Positions 1 to 7,176 are shown, counted from the first letter of the stretch. The stretch is 14,545 bases of DNA from Parcubacteria group bacterium (GCA_002724975.1 PBQF01000050.1:1-14545), one strand, 5' to 3'. Notes: a model not told the origin generated them from the sequence alone. Numbers and translations: made by a program.

Positions 1-1
1 G

Positions 2-319
2 AATTACAGGATGAGTGAGTTTACGGCCGCGATTGGATGTGTTCAGGTTGACAGACAGGATGATATTATAAACTGGAAAAACGAATATGCAAAAAATAAT
101 CTTGATTCAAGATATCAAAATCGAGTCATTTTCCCTGAAGGTATGGTTTCCGGTTACTATAAATATATAGTATTTGACCATGTAGAGAAATCAACAGGAA
201 AGGTATATGATCAGCCTTGCCACAAGATTATGAATAGAAACTGTGGGTTGCCAAATACGGATTGGATAGCACAGAATCATTGGTGCGTACCCCTTTACTA
301 TAAGGGAGATGAAGGATAG
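2..319 (+). CDS. DegT/DnrJ/EryC1-family sugar aminotransferase, C-terminal part (5' end outside window)
   Basis: The frame is open from the left edge and reads NYRMSEFTAAIG, the conserved segment just after the lysine/glycine-rich half of DegT/DnrJ/EryC1 PLP-dependent sugar aminotransferases (usual form GxNxRMxExxAAIG). The internal ATG in this motif is therefore not a real start. The tail, with LPNTDWIAQNHWCVPLYY, fits the C-terminus of this family, where a small domain closes over the nucleotide-sugar substrate. About 105 residues are visible, against roughly 370-440 for a whole protein, so the catalytic lysine lies upstream of the window. The family transfers an amino group, usually from glutamate, to a keto sugar nucleotide in the cytoplasm. 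Substrate cannot be told. It is a different protein from the full aminotransferase at 4314-5504. Confidence 0.9.
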   Translation, partial: NYRMSEFTAAIGCVQVDRQDDIINWKNEYAKNNLDSRYQNRVIFPEGMVSGYYKYIVFDHVEKSTGKVYDQPCHKIMNRNCGLPNTDWIAQNHWCVPLYYKGDEG

Positions 320-448
320 GGTATTATCAATTTTCTTTATAAAAAGCTTAATAATAAACTTGCTCGGCGTGCAGTGTGGCGGGTGCGCAATGACGGCTAG
401 CTTCGCTGGCAAGTAACAAAGGACAAATACAAATTAACTAAACTATAG
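320..448 (+). pseudogene. Possible remnant of a gene start in the spacer (unrecognised)
   Basis: This 144-base spacer has no intact gene. In the same frame as the upstream aminotransferase, directly after its stop, it reads about 26 protein-like codons (GIINFLYKKLNNKLARR, then AVWRVRNDG), a TAG at 398-400, and 15 more codons to a TAG at 446-448. The basic, amphipathic character resembles the start of many glycosyltransferases or methyltransferases, but no family can be named and no start codon is present. Around 359-413 the DNA is clearly more GC-rich than its surroundings, which could instead mean an intergenic repeat. The spacer holds nothing else recognisable. Confidence 0.25.
396..410 (+). 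other. Short hairpin in spacer
   Basis: GCTAGC (396-401) pairs with GCTGGC (405-410) over a three-base loop, with one G-U pair. A wider pairing of CTTGC (359-363) with GCAAG (409-413) would compete with it and enclose a GC-rich 55-base block. No T-run follows, so it is not a standard intrinsic terminator. It could be part of an extragenic repeat. Confidence 0.3.
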
Positions 449-463
449 GGGATATAAATAAAA

Positions 464-1408
464 ATGAAAGTTTTAGTAACAGGAGGTTCTGGTTTTATCG
501 GCTCACATGTTGTTGATAAGTTAAGGGATAAAGGTGTAAAAGTAAGGATATATGATGGTATTATGCCAACATATAGAGATGATATAGAGTATTACCAGGG
601 TAGTATTCTGGATATGGCAGCTTTGGGTTTCGCAATGAGTGGGATAGATGTGGTAATGCATCTTGTTGCGGTTGCTGATGTTAAGGATGTTCTTGCCGAT
701 CCTCATTATTCGGAAGCAATTAATGTAAGGGGTACAATTAATGTGCTTGAAGCGGCAAGAAATTCAAAAGTAAGAAGAGTTATTTATGGAAGTACCACTT
801 GGGTATATAGTGAAGCCGAATCAGATAATGTGGATGAAACTACTCCACTTCACGCTCCTTCACATTTCTATACTGCAACTAAGTTAGCTGGAGAATATTA
901 TTGTCAATCATATAGTAAATTATATGATTTAGACGTGACTATTCTTAGGTATGGGATACCTTATGGTCCAAGGGCGAGGGATGGTGCAGTAATTCCTATA
1001 TTTGTGAAAAAAGCATTAAATGGAGAAACACTTACCATTGCGGGTGATGGCTTCCAGTTTAGGAAATTCGTTTATGTTGAAGATCTTGCAGAAGGCAATG
1101 TTTTGGCTTTACAGTCTATAGCAAAAAACAAGATATATAATCTGGATGGTAGTGAGAGAATAACAATTAAGGAAATAGCAGAAACTATACAAAAGATCGT
1201 AGGTGATGTGAAAATTGAATATGTTCAAGGCCGACCTGGAGACTTCTCGGGAAAAGAGGTATCAAGTGATCTTGCAGAAGGAGAGCTTAAATGGAGTCCA
1301 AAGGTCAATTTTGAAGAAGGTGTAAGGAGGTATATAGTCTGGTGTAAGAAGAGAGAGGAAAGGCGCAGGAGCGATTGGGAGCAAATTGATAAAGAATTAA
1401 AAAGATAA
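464..1408 (+). CDS. NAD-dependent sugar epimerase/dehydratase (extended SDR family)
   Basis: A 314-residue protein with the Rossmann dinucleotide motif GGSGFIG at residues 7-13. An STT segment sits at 110-112 and the YxxxK pair at Y136/K140 (FYTATK); these form the catalytic triad of extended short-chain dehydrogenases that oxidise, epimerise or dehydrate nucleotide sugars. The RYGIPYGPRARDG stretch and the KFVYVEDLAEG segment are typical substrate- and cofactor-side motifs of the UDP-glucose 4-epimerase/dTDP-glucose dehydratase group. Length is normal for the family. The start is an ATG with a GGGGA 8-13 bases upstream. It opens a block that continues with a deacetylase remnant, a cytidylyltransferase and NeuB, so it probably shapes the precursor of a nonulosonic-acid-like sugar. 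The exact reaction (4-epimerase, 4,6-dehydratase or reductase) cannot be read from sequence. Confidence 0.93.
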   Translation: MKVLVTGGSGFIGSHVVDKLRDKGVKVRIYDGIMPTYRDDIEYYQGSILDMAALGFAMSGIDVVMHLVAVADVKDVLADPHYSEAINVRGTINVLEAARNSKVRRVIYGSTTWVYSEAESDNVDETTPLHAPSHFYTATKLAGEYYCQSYSKLYDLDVTILRYGIPYGPRARDGAVIPIFVKKALNGETLTIAGDGFQFRKFVYVEDLAEGNVLALQSIAKNKIYNLDGSERITIKEIAETIQKIVGDVKIEYVQGRPGDFSGKEVSSDLAEGELKWSPKVNFEEGVRRYIVWCKKREERRRSDWEQIDKELKR

Positions 1409-1426
1409 AAAGTTCAAAGTTGTAAA

Positions 1427-1558
1427 ATGAGAGTTCTGGTAATAGCTCCTCATATGGATGATGAAGCCTTGAGGGTTTTAGCACAAAAAAGAGGTGTTGG
1501 AATAGGTTTTAAATATGCTGAGGGCTTTATGTTGGTAAGGGAGAAATTCAGCAAATGA
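1427..1558 (+). pseudogene. PIG-L/LmbE-family deacetylase with internal in-frame deletion (43-codon stump)
   Basis: The ATG at 1427 starts MRVLVIAPHMDDEAL, the N-terminal signature of PIG-L/LmbE deacetylases, where the PHxDDE motif binds the catalytic metal. Family members then continue with GCGG and about 200 more residues. Here the frame jumps straight to RVLAQKRGVGIGFKYAEGF and MLVREKF, which looks like the family's C-terminal end (RGxxxGxxYAExF). Start, stop and frame are kept, but the middle, including the later metal-binding histidine, is missing. The stop overlaps the next gene's start as ATGA, as expected for an intact ancestral operon. A deletion between two copies of a GAAGCCTTG-like sequence (Glu-Ala-Leu) would explain the junction. 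The family removes N-acetyl groups from amino sugars; the stump cannot do so. It may still be translated as a 43-residue peptide. Confidence 0.8.
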
Positions 1559-2265
1559 ACACTGTTGCTGGGATTATACAGGCGCGCATGGGCTCAAGCA
1601 GGCTGCCCGGAAAGAGTATGGCTAAGGTTTACAAAGGATACAGTTTGCTGGAGATGGTTATACTGAGGTCTATGAGTTCCAGAAACCTGGATATTACCAT
1701 TCTTGCTACTAGCGAAGAAAGTGATTGTGATCCTTTGGTAGAACTGGCAGACCGTCTGGGTATATTCACGGTACGAGGTAGTGAGGAGGATGTCTTGTCA
1801 CGTTTTGTTGAAGTGATTCGGCAATATAATCTGGATGTAGTGGTACGGATATGTGCTGATAATCCTTTGATAGATCCTGGAGAGGTTGACAAACTGATAG
1901 ACTTTTTTCAAAAATGCCAATACGATTACGCAGCCAACAACACACCGGAGTGTGGTTTGCCTGATGGCCTTGGTTGTGAAATTGTAAGGGCTGATATTCT
2001 GTCAAGTGTTGCCGAGAAAGTGCATGATAATAAATATCGTGAGCATGTAACGAACTATATTACAAACCATCGAGAGGATTTTACCATTGGATGGTTGCAT
2101 GCAGAACCGGAATTATGGCTGCCGGAATTAAAATTAGACATAGATACAAAGTCTGACTTAGATAAAATACAAAGGTTTTGTTCCTCATTAGCAGAGATAA
2201 ACGCACCTTATTGGATGGCAAAAGAGATTGTGAATTATGCCAGATCCGCGGTGCATAGTATTTGA
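1555..2265 (+). CDS. SpsF-type cytidylyltransferase (acylneuraminate cytidylyltransferase family)
   Basis: A 236-residue protein with the nucleotide-binding signature QARMGSSRLPGKSM at residues 9-22, ATSEESDCDPLVELA (51-65), RGSEEDVLSRF (74-84), the metal-site segment RICADNPLIDP (98-108), DGLGCEI and REHVT (about residue 162). These are the marks of the CTP_transf_3/COG1861 family, which activates sugar acids as CMP-sugars. Length is normal. The GKPLLE-like stretch usual after the P-loop is divergent here (YKGYSLLEM). Its ATG overlaps the stop of the deacetylase stump by 4 bases. With NeuB just downstream, the likely role is CTP-dependent activation of the NeuB product. Activation of another phosphorylated sugar or polyol is possible, as COG1861 substrates are varied. 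Confidence 0.9.
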   Translation: MNTVAGIIQARMGSSRLPGKSMAKVYKGYSLLEMVILRSMSSRNLDITILATSEESDCDPLVELADRLGIFTVRGSEEDVLSRFVEVIRQYNLDVVVRICADNPLIDPGEVDKLIDFFQKCQYDYAANNTPECGLPDGLGCEIVRADILSSVAEKVHDNKYREHVTNYITNHREDFTIGWLHAEPELWLPELKLDIDTKSDLDKIQRFCSSLAEINAPYWMAKEIVNYARSAVHSI

Positions 2266-2287
2266 AAACTATATAAAGCAAAAATAA

Positions 2288-3322
2288 TTGGGCATTAAAA
2301 ACATATCTGGAATGTATGTAAACTGGCCTGGTTGGCCGGATAGCAGGACAGCAATTATTGCAGAGGTGGGTCTTAACCACGGAGGTAACATTGAAACTGC
2401 CTGGGAAATGATCCAGTCTGCACATCTAAATGGGGCGGATTTTGTAAAATTACAAACCTTTGTCCTCGAAGACTTTTATCATCCCTCTCTACCATCATAT
2501 ACAAGTATGAAATCCATGCAGCTTTCAGTTGAGTCTCAAAGAGTGTTGTTCAAGAAAGCAGATGCATCTGGAATTAAGTTAATGACAACACCTTTTGATC
2601 CTGCATCTGTTGATATAGCTGATGATTTCACTCCCCCTGCTTATAAGATAGCATCCATGGATAATGATAATATTCCTTTAATACAGTATATTGCTGAAAA
2701 GGGTAGACCAGTCATTGTTTCGTGTGGCATGGCAGATATTGGAGAAATCCAGACAATAGCAAATACTATGGAAAATGTGGGGAATAATAAACTGGTACTA
2801 CTGCATTGCACTTCTGATTATCCTGCAAAGCCCCAGGATTTAAATCTTTCAATGATTAATTATTTGAAAAATATATTTGATTGTTCCGTTGGTTTATCTG
2901 ACCATTCTATTGGCTTGACAAGTTCTTATATTGCCGCTTCATTAGGGGTAACGGTTATAGAAAAACATTTTACTACCGATAAGCTTCTGGCAAAAAAGTA
3001 TCCTGATGCTGATAACGATATTTCTATTAATCCAGAGGAGTTAAAGTCCTTAAGGGAATTCTGTGATATCGCAACTATAATGCTGGGTGAAGCTCCTCGC
3101 AGGTTTACAGAAGGTGAAATTGCAGGAAGAAAAGGCGTTAGAAGAGGGATTTATGCTAGGAGGGACATAAAAAATGGAGAACGTCTGACACTTGAAAATA
3201 CTGTTTTTCTTAGACCTGTAAAAGGTATAAAAGCAGGATCCTGGAAAGATATATTCGGTAAAGAGATCGTTAGGAATATTTCTAGGCTACAGCCGATATT
3301 TTTTTCAGATTTAGGATTGTGA
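2288..3322 (+). CDS. NeuB-family sugar-acid synthase (N-acetylneuraminate synthase-like)
   Basis: A 344-residue TIM-barrel protein with a C-terminal SAF (antifreeze-like) domain, the layout of sialic, legionaminic and pseudaminic acid synthases, which condense phosphoenolpyruvate with an amino-hexose. Visible motifs: AEVGLNHGG (25-33), VKLQTF (53-58), TTPFD (100-104), YKIAS (119-123), LHCTSDYPA (172-180), VGLSDHS (201-207) and EKHFT (225-229). The SAF domain begins around 283 with GVRRGIYARRDIKNGE, holding the Arg that reaches the partner's active site. H227 matches one Mn ligand; the second, normally in GPDH, aligns with N243 in DADND. The long frame starts at a TTG directly after a stop; an ATG at 2312 (336 residues) is an equally credible start. 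Neither has a strong ribosome site. The gene ends in a GTGA overlap with the next. Confidence 0.93.
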   Translation: MGIKNISGMYVNWPGWPDSRTAIIAEVGLNHGGNIETAWEMIQSAHLNGADFVKLQTFVLEDFYHPSLPSYTSMKSMQLSVESQRVLFKKADASGIKLMTTPFDPASVDIADDFTPPAYKIASMDNDNIPLIQYIAEKGRPVIVSCGMADIGEIQTIANTMENVGNNKLVLLHCTSDYPAKPQDLNLSMINYLKNIFDCSVGLSDHSIGLTSSYIAASLGVTVIEKHFTTDKLLAKKYPDADNDISINPEELKSLREFCDIATIMLGEAPRRFTEGEIAGRKGVRRGIYARRDIKNGERLTLENTVFLRPVKGIKAGSWKDIFGKEIVRNISRLQPIFFSDLGL

Positions 3323-4317
3323 TAAACTATATGGGAGAAAGAAGGCCAGAATCTGTTTGGATCATTAATCTTGAACTAACCAATGCCTGTAATCTGGAGT
3401 GTGTGTTTTGTGATCATGTAATTCTTAAGAAAGAGATGTCCATAAAAAGTATGGACAACAAACTTTTGACCAAAATCCTTTCTGGAGTTAAGGAGGAGGT
3501 TAAGGATGGGAAAATATATGAGTTGGGCCTAGTTGGTCTTGGAGAACCGACTTTAGATAAACACTTAATGAAACATTTAGATATTATTAACGAATACACA
3601 TTTCTGTTTGAAAGGATATCTATAAATTCAAATCTTGTATCCATGAAGCAAAAACTTACTGAAGTATTGCTGAATTCCCAGATTAATACATATACATTCT
3701 CTGTTAATGCCTCAAACAGGGAGTCTTATCGTAAAATGATGGGTATGGATAGATTTAATCAAGTAGTAGATAATCTTAAATATTTTCTTTCCCAACGCAA
3801 AAAAAAAGATATTAAGGCTAGAGTAGGTATTCAGATATTTGAATCGGATAAAAATAATTTAGAAGAATTAAGAGCCATATTTCCTCCCAGATTACTGGCG
3901 GGGGTTAATTTGTTTTCAAGAAAAGTATATAGTAAACCAGTTATTCAGCAAAGTACGGAGCTATTACATTTACATACACCAAATGGTTCTAGAAGGTATC
4001 CATGTTGGGACATATACACAAGGGTCTATGTTGATGTTGAGGGCAATCTGTATCCTTGCACCATAGGTAATGATAGTTACCGTAAAGCATCAAACTTATT
4101 CCTAGGGAATATTAATGATGCAGCTTTGTTTGCTCTTTTTAATGTTAAGAGAAATCAGGAAGCTCGTGAGAGGTCTGAACTGGGTAAGCTTCCTTATCCT
4201 GAGTGTGAAATGTGCAACATTTGGTCTTTGACACCCAATAATTTTGAATGGCACGTGCAAAAACAGAAATGGGTAAAAAAGGATAAACAAGTACGAGCAT
4301 ATGGTTTAAAGGGATGA
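3319..4317 (+). CDS. Radical SAM protein with SPASM-type C-terminal cysteines
   Basis: A 332-residue protein. TNACNLECVFC gives the CxxxCxxC [4Fe-4S] motif at C24, C28 and C31, followed by the GLGEP SAM-contact motif near residue 74. The C-terminal region carries C219 (YPCW), C237 (LYPCTIG) and C286/C289 (CEMC), a SPASM/twitch pattern that binds extra Fe-S clusters. Radical SAM enzymes cleave SAM to a 5'-deoxyadenosyl radical; SPASM members modify peptides or, like BtrN, oxidise aminocyclitols. It starts at GTG overlapping the NeuB stop (GTGA), with ATG 3331 as an alternative, and its own stop overlaps the aminotransferase start (ATGA). This coupling suggests it prepares a keto or deoxy sugar for transamination. 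The substrate is unknown. The family call is firm. Confidence 0.92.
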   Translation: MINYMGERRPESVWIINLELTNACNLECVFCDHVILKKEMSIKSMDNKLLTKILSGVKEEVKDGKIYELGLVGLGEPTLDKHLMKHLDIINEYTFLFERISINSNLVSMKQKLTEVLLNSQINTYTFSVNASNRESYRKMMGMDRFNQVVDNLKYFLSQRKKKDIKARVGIQIFESDKNNLEELRAIFPPRLLAGVNLFSRKVYSKPVIQQSTELLHLHTPNGSRRYPCWDIYTRVYVDVEGNLYPCTIGNDSYRKASNLFLGNINDAALFALFNVKRNQEARERSELGKLPYPECEMCNIWSLTPNNFEWHVQKQKWVKKDKQVRAYGLKG

Positions 4318-5504
4318 AGCGAATGTCGTTTGCAAAATCAGATGTTTTTATTCCATTTAGTCCGCCGTGTATGGGTAATGAAGAGGAAGAGGAAGTGTTG
4401 GATTCCCTCCGTAGCGGGTGGATTACCACTGGTCCGAAAGTAAAGGAGTTTGAAAAACGTGTTGCGGAATATGTAAATGCAAAACATGCAGTAGCAATGT
4501 TCTCCTGTACGGATGCCATGTTGTTGGCTCTCATGGTTTTGGGGATACAAAAAGGTGATGAAATCATCACTACTCCTTTTACTTTTGCTTCAACGGGACA
4601 TGTAATCTGTCACCATGGGGCAAAGCCTGTATTTGTTGATGTGGACCCGGAAACGTTTAACATCGACCCGAGAAAAATAGAGGAAGCGATAACGCCCAAA
4701 ACAAGAGGTATTATTCCTGTACATTATGCGGGCCATTCCTGTGATATGGACCCAATTTTAGATATTGTTCAAAAACACAAACTCTTTGTTATGGAAGATG
4801 CAGCACATGCGATTGGTACAGAATATAATGGTAGGAAAATAGGCAATTTCGGGGACATAACATGTTTTAGTTTTTACGCTACAAAGAATCTGGCTACAGC
4901 CGAGGGGGGAATGGCAGTTACAAATAATGAGGAATGGGCAAAAAGGATGCGTATACTTACGATGTATGGTATTTCAGATGCGCGTGAAATATGGCAAAAC
5001 AGGTATACTCAAGCGGGACCAATCCATCATGATATAGTCGAGTTGGGCTACAAATGCAACATGACTGATTTGTGTGCAGGAATAGGTATTCAACAGCTGG
5101 CAAAACTGGATGTGTTTAATGAGATGAGGGGAGGTTTTGCTAAAACATATGATGATGCCTTCAAGGGTCATCATGGTTTTAAGATACCGGTTATTAAGGA
5201 CTATACAAAGACAACCAGGCATTTATATCCACTCCTTCTAAACCTGGAGTATTTTGATATTGACCGAGATTTATTTATTAACGAATTAAAAGAAAACAAT
5301 ATAGGAACAAGTGTCCTGTTCAAGCCGTTGCATTTTCACAGTTACTACGCAAACAAATTCAGTTTTAAAATTGGTGATTTTCCTGTTGCGGAACGTGTCT
5401 TTGATCAGATAATCTGTCTCCCTATATCGCCGAAATTAGCTAAAGGTGAAATAGAAAAGGTAATAGAGACATTACTCTTTGTTGCCAACTCATTTAAGAG
5501 ATAA
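4314..5504 (+). CDS. DegT/DnrJ/EryC1-family PLP-dependent sugar aminotransferase
   Basis: A complete 396-residue aminotransferase. The start region has the usual SGWITTGPKVKEFE (34-47). Next come the cofactor segments SCTDAMLLAL (64-73), TTPFTFAST (86-94), FVDVDPETFNID and EDAAHAIG, where D162 should hold the PLP ring nitrogen. The catalytic lysine is K191 in SFYATKNL, followed by EGGM. ELGYKCNMTDLCAGIGIQQL (243-262) matches the family's conserved substrate-side loop. It transfers an amino group to a 3- or 4-keto nucleotide sugar in the cytoplasm. The ATG overlaps the radical SAM stop by 4 bases; a second ATG, at codon 4, is also possible. The upstream radical enzyme and the downstream WbqC and formyltransferase genes suggest the product amine is later acylated. 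Substrate and position cannot be assigned. Confidence 0.95.
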   Translation: MKRMSFAKSDVFIPFSPPCMGNEEEEEVLDSLRSGWITTGPKVKEFEKRVAEYVNAKHAVAMFSCTDAMLLALMVLGIQKGDEIITTPFTFASTGHVICHHGAKPVFVDVDPETFNIDPRKIEEAITPKTRGIIPVHYAGHSCDMDPILDIVQKHKLFVMEDAAHAIGTEYNGRKIGNFGDITCFSFYATKNLATAEGGMAVTNNEEWAKRMRILTMYGISDAREIWQNRYTQAGPIHHDIVELGYKCNMTDLCAGIGIQQLAKLDVFNEMRGGFAKTYDDAFKGHHGFKIPVIKDYTKTTRHLYPLLLNLEYFDIDRDLFINELKENNIGTSVLFKPLHFHSYYANKFSFKIGDFPVAERVFDQIICLPISPKLAKGEIEKVIETLLFVANSFKR

Positions 5505-5512
5505 GTTGCTGT

Positions 5513-6214
5513 ATGCGGATAATACTCTTACAACCGTTTTATTTCCCATGGATCGGGATGTTCGATATGATGAGTCGTGTGGATAAATTTATATTTTACG
5601 ATGACGCTCAGTATTCTAAACAGGGATGGCAAACCAGAAACAGAATTAAGTCATATAATGGGGCTAAATGGCTTAGCGTCAATATAAATCAAAAATATAA
5701 ACTTGGCACTCCAATATCAGAAATCAGGGTTAATCATCAAACAAGATGGAGGGAACACAATCTTAATCAGATCAAGGAGGCTTACCGGAAAGCCGAATAT
5801 TTTAATGAATATTATCCTCTGATTGCAAATTTTCTTAAGGGCCAGCATGAAAAGCTCATGGATTATTCCGTTGGCAGTGTAAAACTGGTTGCTGATATTT
5901 TGGGAATAGACGTGGAAATAGAGTTTTCCTCAAAATACAATATTGCTTCTAGTCACGGACCGCAAAAAGTAGTGGATATATGTCTTGCTGCAGGTGGAAG
6001 CGAATACTTCGATGGCGCTAGCGGTCAGGAAATGTATGACAGGGCATTTTTCTTAAACCAGGGGGTTACCATCAACTTTCACGACTACGAGCATCCAAAA
6101 TATCGGCAACTGCACGGTAAATTCGTATCGCATCTATCCGTACTAGATCTTCTTTTTAACGAAGGCTTAAACTCTCTGGAAATACTAAGAAGCGGTGGGA
6201 AAAATAATTTCTAA
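5513..6214 (+). CDS. WbqC-family protein
   Basis: A 233-residue protein with the family's opening QPFYFPWIG (7-15), then DDAQYSKQGWQTRNRIK (30-46), a central YFDGASGQEMYD (165-176), and HPKYRQLHGKFVSHLSVLDL near the C-terminus. These match the WbqC-like family found in O-antigen and other glycan clusters, usually next to aminotransferases. No signal peptide or membrane segment is seen, so it is probably cytoplasmic. Its biochemical activity is not securely established; a role in acylating or otherwise modifying amino sugars is inferred from gene neighbourhoods. It follows the aminotransferase after 8 bases, and its stop overlaps the start of the adjacent pseudogene (TAATG), showing that this gene pair was once translationally coupled. 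Confidence 0.92.
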   Translation: MRIILLQPFYFPWIGMFDMMSRVDKFIFYDDAQYSKQGWQTRNRIKSYNGAKWLSVNINQKYKLGTPISEIRVNHQTRWREHNLNQIKEAYRKAEYFNEYYPLIANFLKGQHEKLMDYSVGSVKLVADILGIDVEIEFSSKYNIASSHGPQKVVDICLAAGGSEYFDGASGQEMYDRAFFLNQGVTINFHDYEHPKYRQLHGKFVSHLSVLDLLFNEGLNSLEILRSGGKNNF

Positions 6215-6465
6215 TGAGCGTATTTGTTATGGTCCAGGTACGAATGGGCTAGTGCCGTCAACCGGGAAAGATGATGCCTCTCAGTGGCAAACCGGTTATC
6301 GAGCTTATCATGGTACGCGCAAAACATGGTTCCTGCTTTGATTAAATTATGCTAGAAACAAGCGTAAATAAGAAAAACGATTTACTCTGTGAAGATGCGA
6401 ATACCTCAAGCGTTGATGTTCTTTGAGGAGAGGGGTGGAACGTACGAAAATACTCTTGTAGTTGA
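6214..6465 (+). pseudogene. Decayed SpsF-type cytidylyltransferase, N-terminal third, with three in-frame stops
   Basis: One continuous frame from the ATG at 6214 reads MSVFVMVQVRMG, stop, CRQPGKMMPLSGKPVIEL and IMVRAK, stop (6343), IMLETSVNKKNDLLCEDA, then SSVDVL, stop (6424), GEGWNV. This follows the start of COG1861 cytidylyltransferases codon for codon (QARMGSxRLPGK, GKPVIEL, DxIVLATSxNxxNDPLxE, VxVFRGxExNV) with no insertion or deletion. Each stop is one substitution from a plausible sense codon, for example TGA for CGA (Arg) and TAA for CAA (Gln). Similarity fades after 6445, and the frame ends at TGA 6463-6465; the remaining two thirds of the gene are absent. The start still overlaps the WbqC stop. 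It is a paralogue of the intact gene at 1555-2265 but is closer to the common family pattern (GKPVIEL), so it is not a recent duplicate. Confidence 0.85.
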
Positions 6466-6478
6466 AAAATGTGTTAAC

Positions 6479-6484
6479 AGGAGG
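6479..6484 (+). promoter_or_regulatory. Strong ribosome binding site
   Basis: A perfect AGGAGG lies 9 bases before the ATG at 6494. It is the best Shine-Dalgarno sequence noticed in the window and fixes the start of the methyltransferase. Most other genes here rely on overlapping stops and starts instead. Confidence 0.8.
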
Positions 6485-6493
6485 CTATAAATA

Positions 6494-7144
6494 ATGGGTA
6501 TTGAAAAAAATTTGAGTGATTACAATGATTACGTTTTTAAAGATGGTAAATTAGTCGGTGAATTTGAACAAATGTATCAAAAAGCCTCAGTTACTCCATG
6601 GCGTCAGGACGAGGCACGAGGAAGGTGGTTCAATCAGGTTTCAGTTGCAATTGTTGGAAGGGCATTAGAAGATAAAGCCGTTAAAGATATACTGGAGGTG
6701 AATTGTGGAATTGGTTTCTTCTTATCAAACTTTCTTGAAATGGGAATTAATTTGACGGGAACTGATATTTCTCCTACGGCAATATCACAGGCTAAACAAA
6801 AATTCCCCAACATTAATTTTTTTGTAGATGATATTAGATGCAAGAAAAACAGAGATGTTTACGGCATGGTTTTAGTAAGTTCATTGTTTTGGTATATTTT
6901 TGACCACATAGACATAGTGTTGGATAATCTTGCGGAACTGGTAATGCCAAATGGATATTTGTTTGTCGTAGAATGTTTTCCATTACTTGACAAGCAATTT
7001 ATTGGTAAGGAAGTAATACCCGACCCCGATGCCCTTGTTACATATTTAAGTGAATCTTTCGAAACCGTTGTTGACGGCAGAATTATGAGAAGTGAATATC
7101 CAAATGATGGCCCAATCTTTTATTGGCTTGGTAGGAAAAAGTAG
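6494..7144 (+). CDS. Class I SAM-dependent methyltransferase
   Basis: A 216-residue Rossmann methyltransferase. The SAM-binding motif I is ILEVNCGIGFF (66-76), in which the first glycine of the usual E/DxGxGxG is replaced by Asn. The acidic ribose-binding residue is in GTDIS (89-93), and VDDI (111-114) marks the adenine-side loop. The preceding 60 residues (YVFKDGKLVGEFEQMY, SVTPWRQDEARGRWF) form a conserved-looking N-terminal cap typical of small methyltransferases in glycan clusters. Length is normal and no membrane segment is present. It follows the dead cytidylyltransferase and precedes an N-formyltransferase by 58 bases. A role in O-, N- or C-methylation of a sugar is likely, but the acceptor atom cannot be predicted. 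Confidence 0.88.
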   Translation: MGIEKNLSDYNDYVFKDGKLVGEFEQMYQKASVTPWRQDEARGRWFNQVSVAIVGRALEDKAVKDILEVNCGIGFFLSNFLEMGINLTGTDISPTAISQAKQKFPNINFFVDDIRCKKNRDVYGMVLVSSLFWYIFDHIDIVLDNLAELVMPNGYLFVVECFPLLDKQFIGKEVIPDPDALVTYLSESFETVVDGRIMRSEYPNDGPIFYWLGRKK

Positions 7145-7176
7145 GCGTAAGTATTACTTCTGAGAAATTATAAATT

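Noticed and set aside
396..410. Hairpin as an intrinsic terminator after the first aminotransferase
   Set aside because: The stem is short and no run of T follows it.
2081..2425. 114-codon minus-strand open frame
   Set aside because: It is antisense to the cytidylyltransferase and NeuB genes, with no domain signature and no upstream ribosome site noticed.
3331..4317. ATG 3331 as the only start of the first radical SAM gene
   Set aside because: Possible, but the GTG at 3319 overlaps the NeuB stop in the same style as neighbouring genes, so the longer form was kept.
4145..4570. 141-codon open frame on the minus strand
   Set aside because: It lies opposite the well-supported radical SAM and aminotransferase genes, shows no recognisable motif and has a low-complexity serine-rich composition expected from an antisense shadow.
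6215..6493. Gap before the methyltransferase as an intron, riboswitch or small RNA
   Set aside because: The GTGCCGTC start hinted at a group II intron, but the stretch is explained codon by codon as a broken cytidylyltransferase and has no clear domain V.
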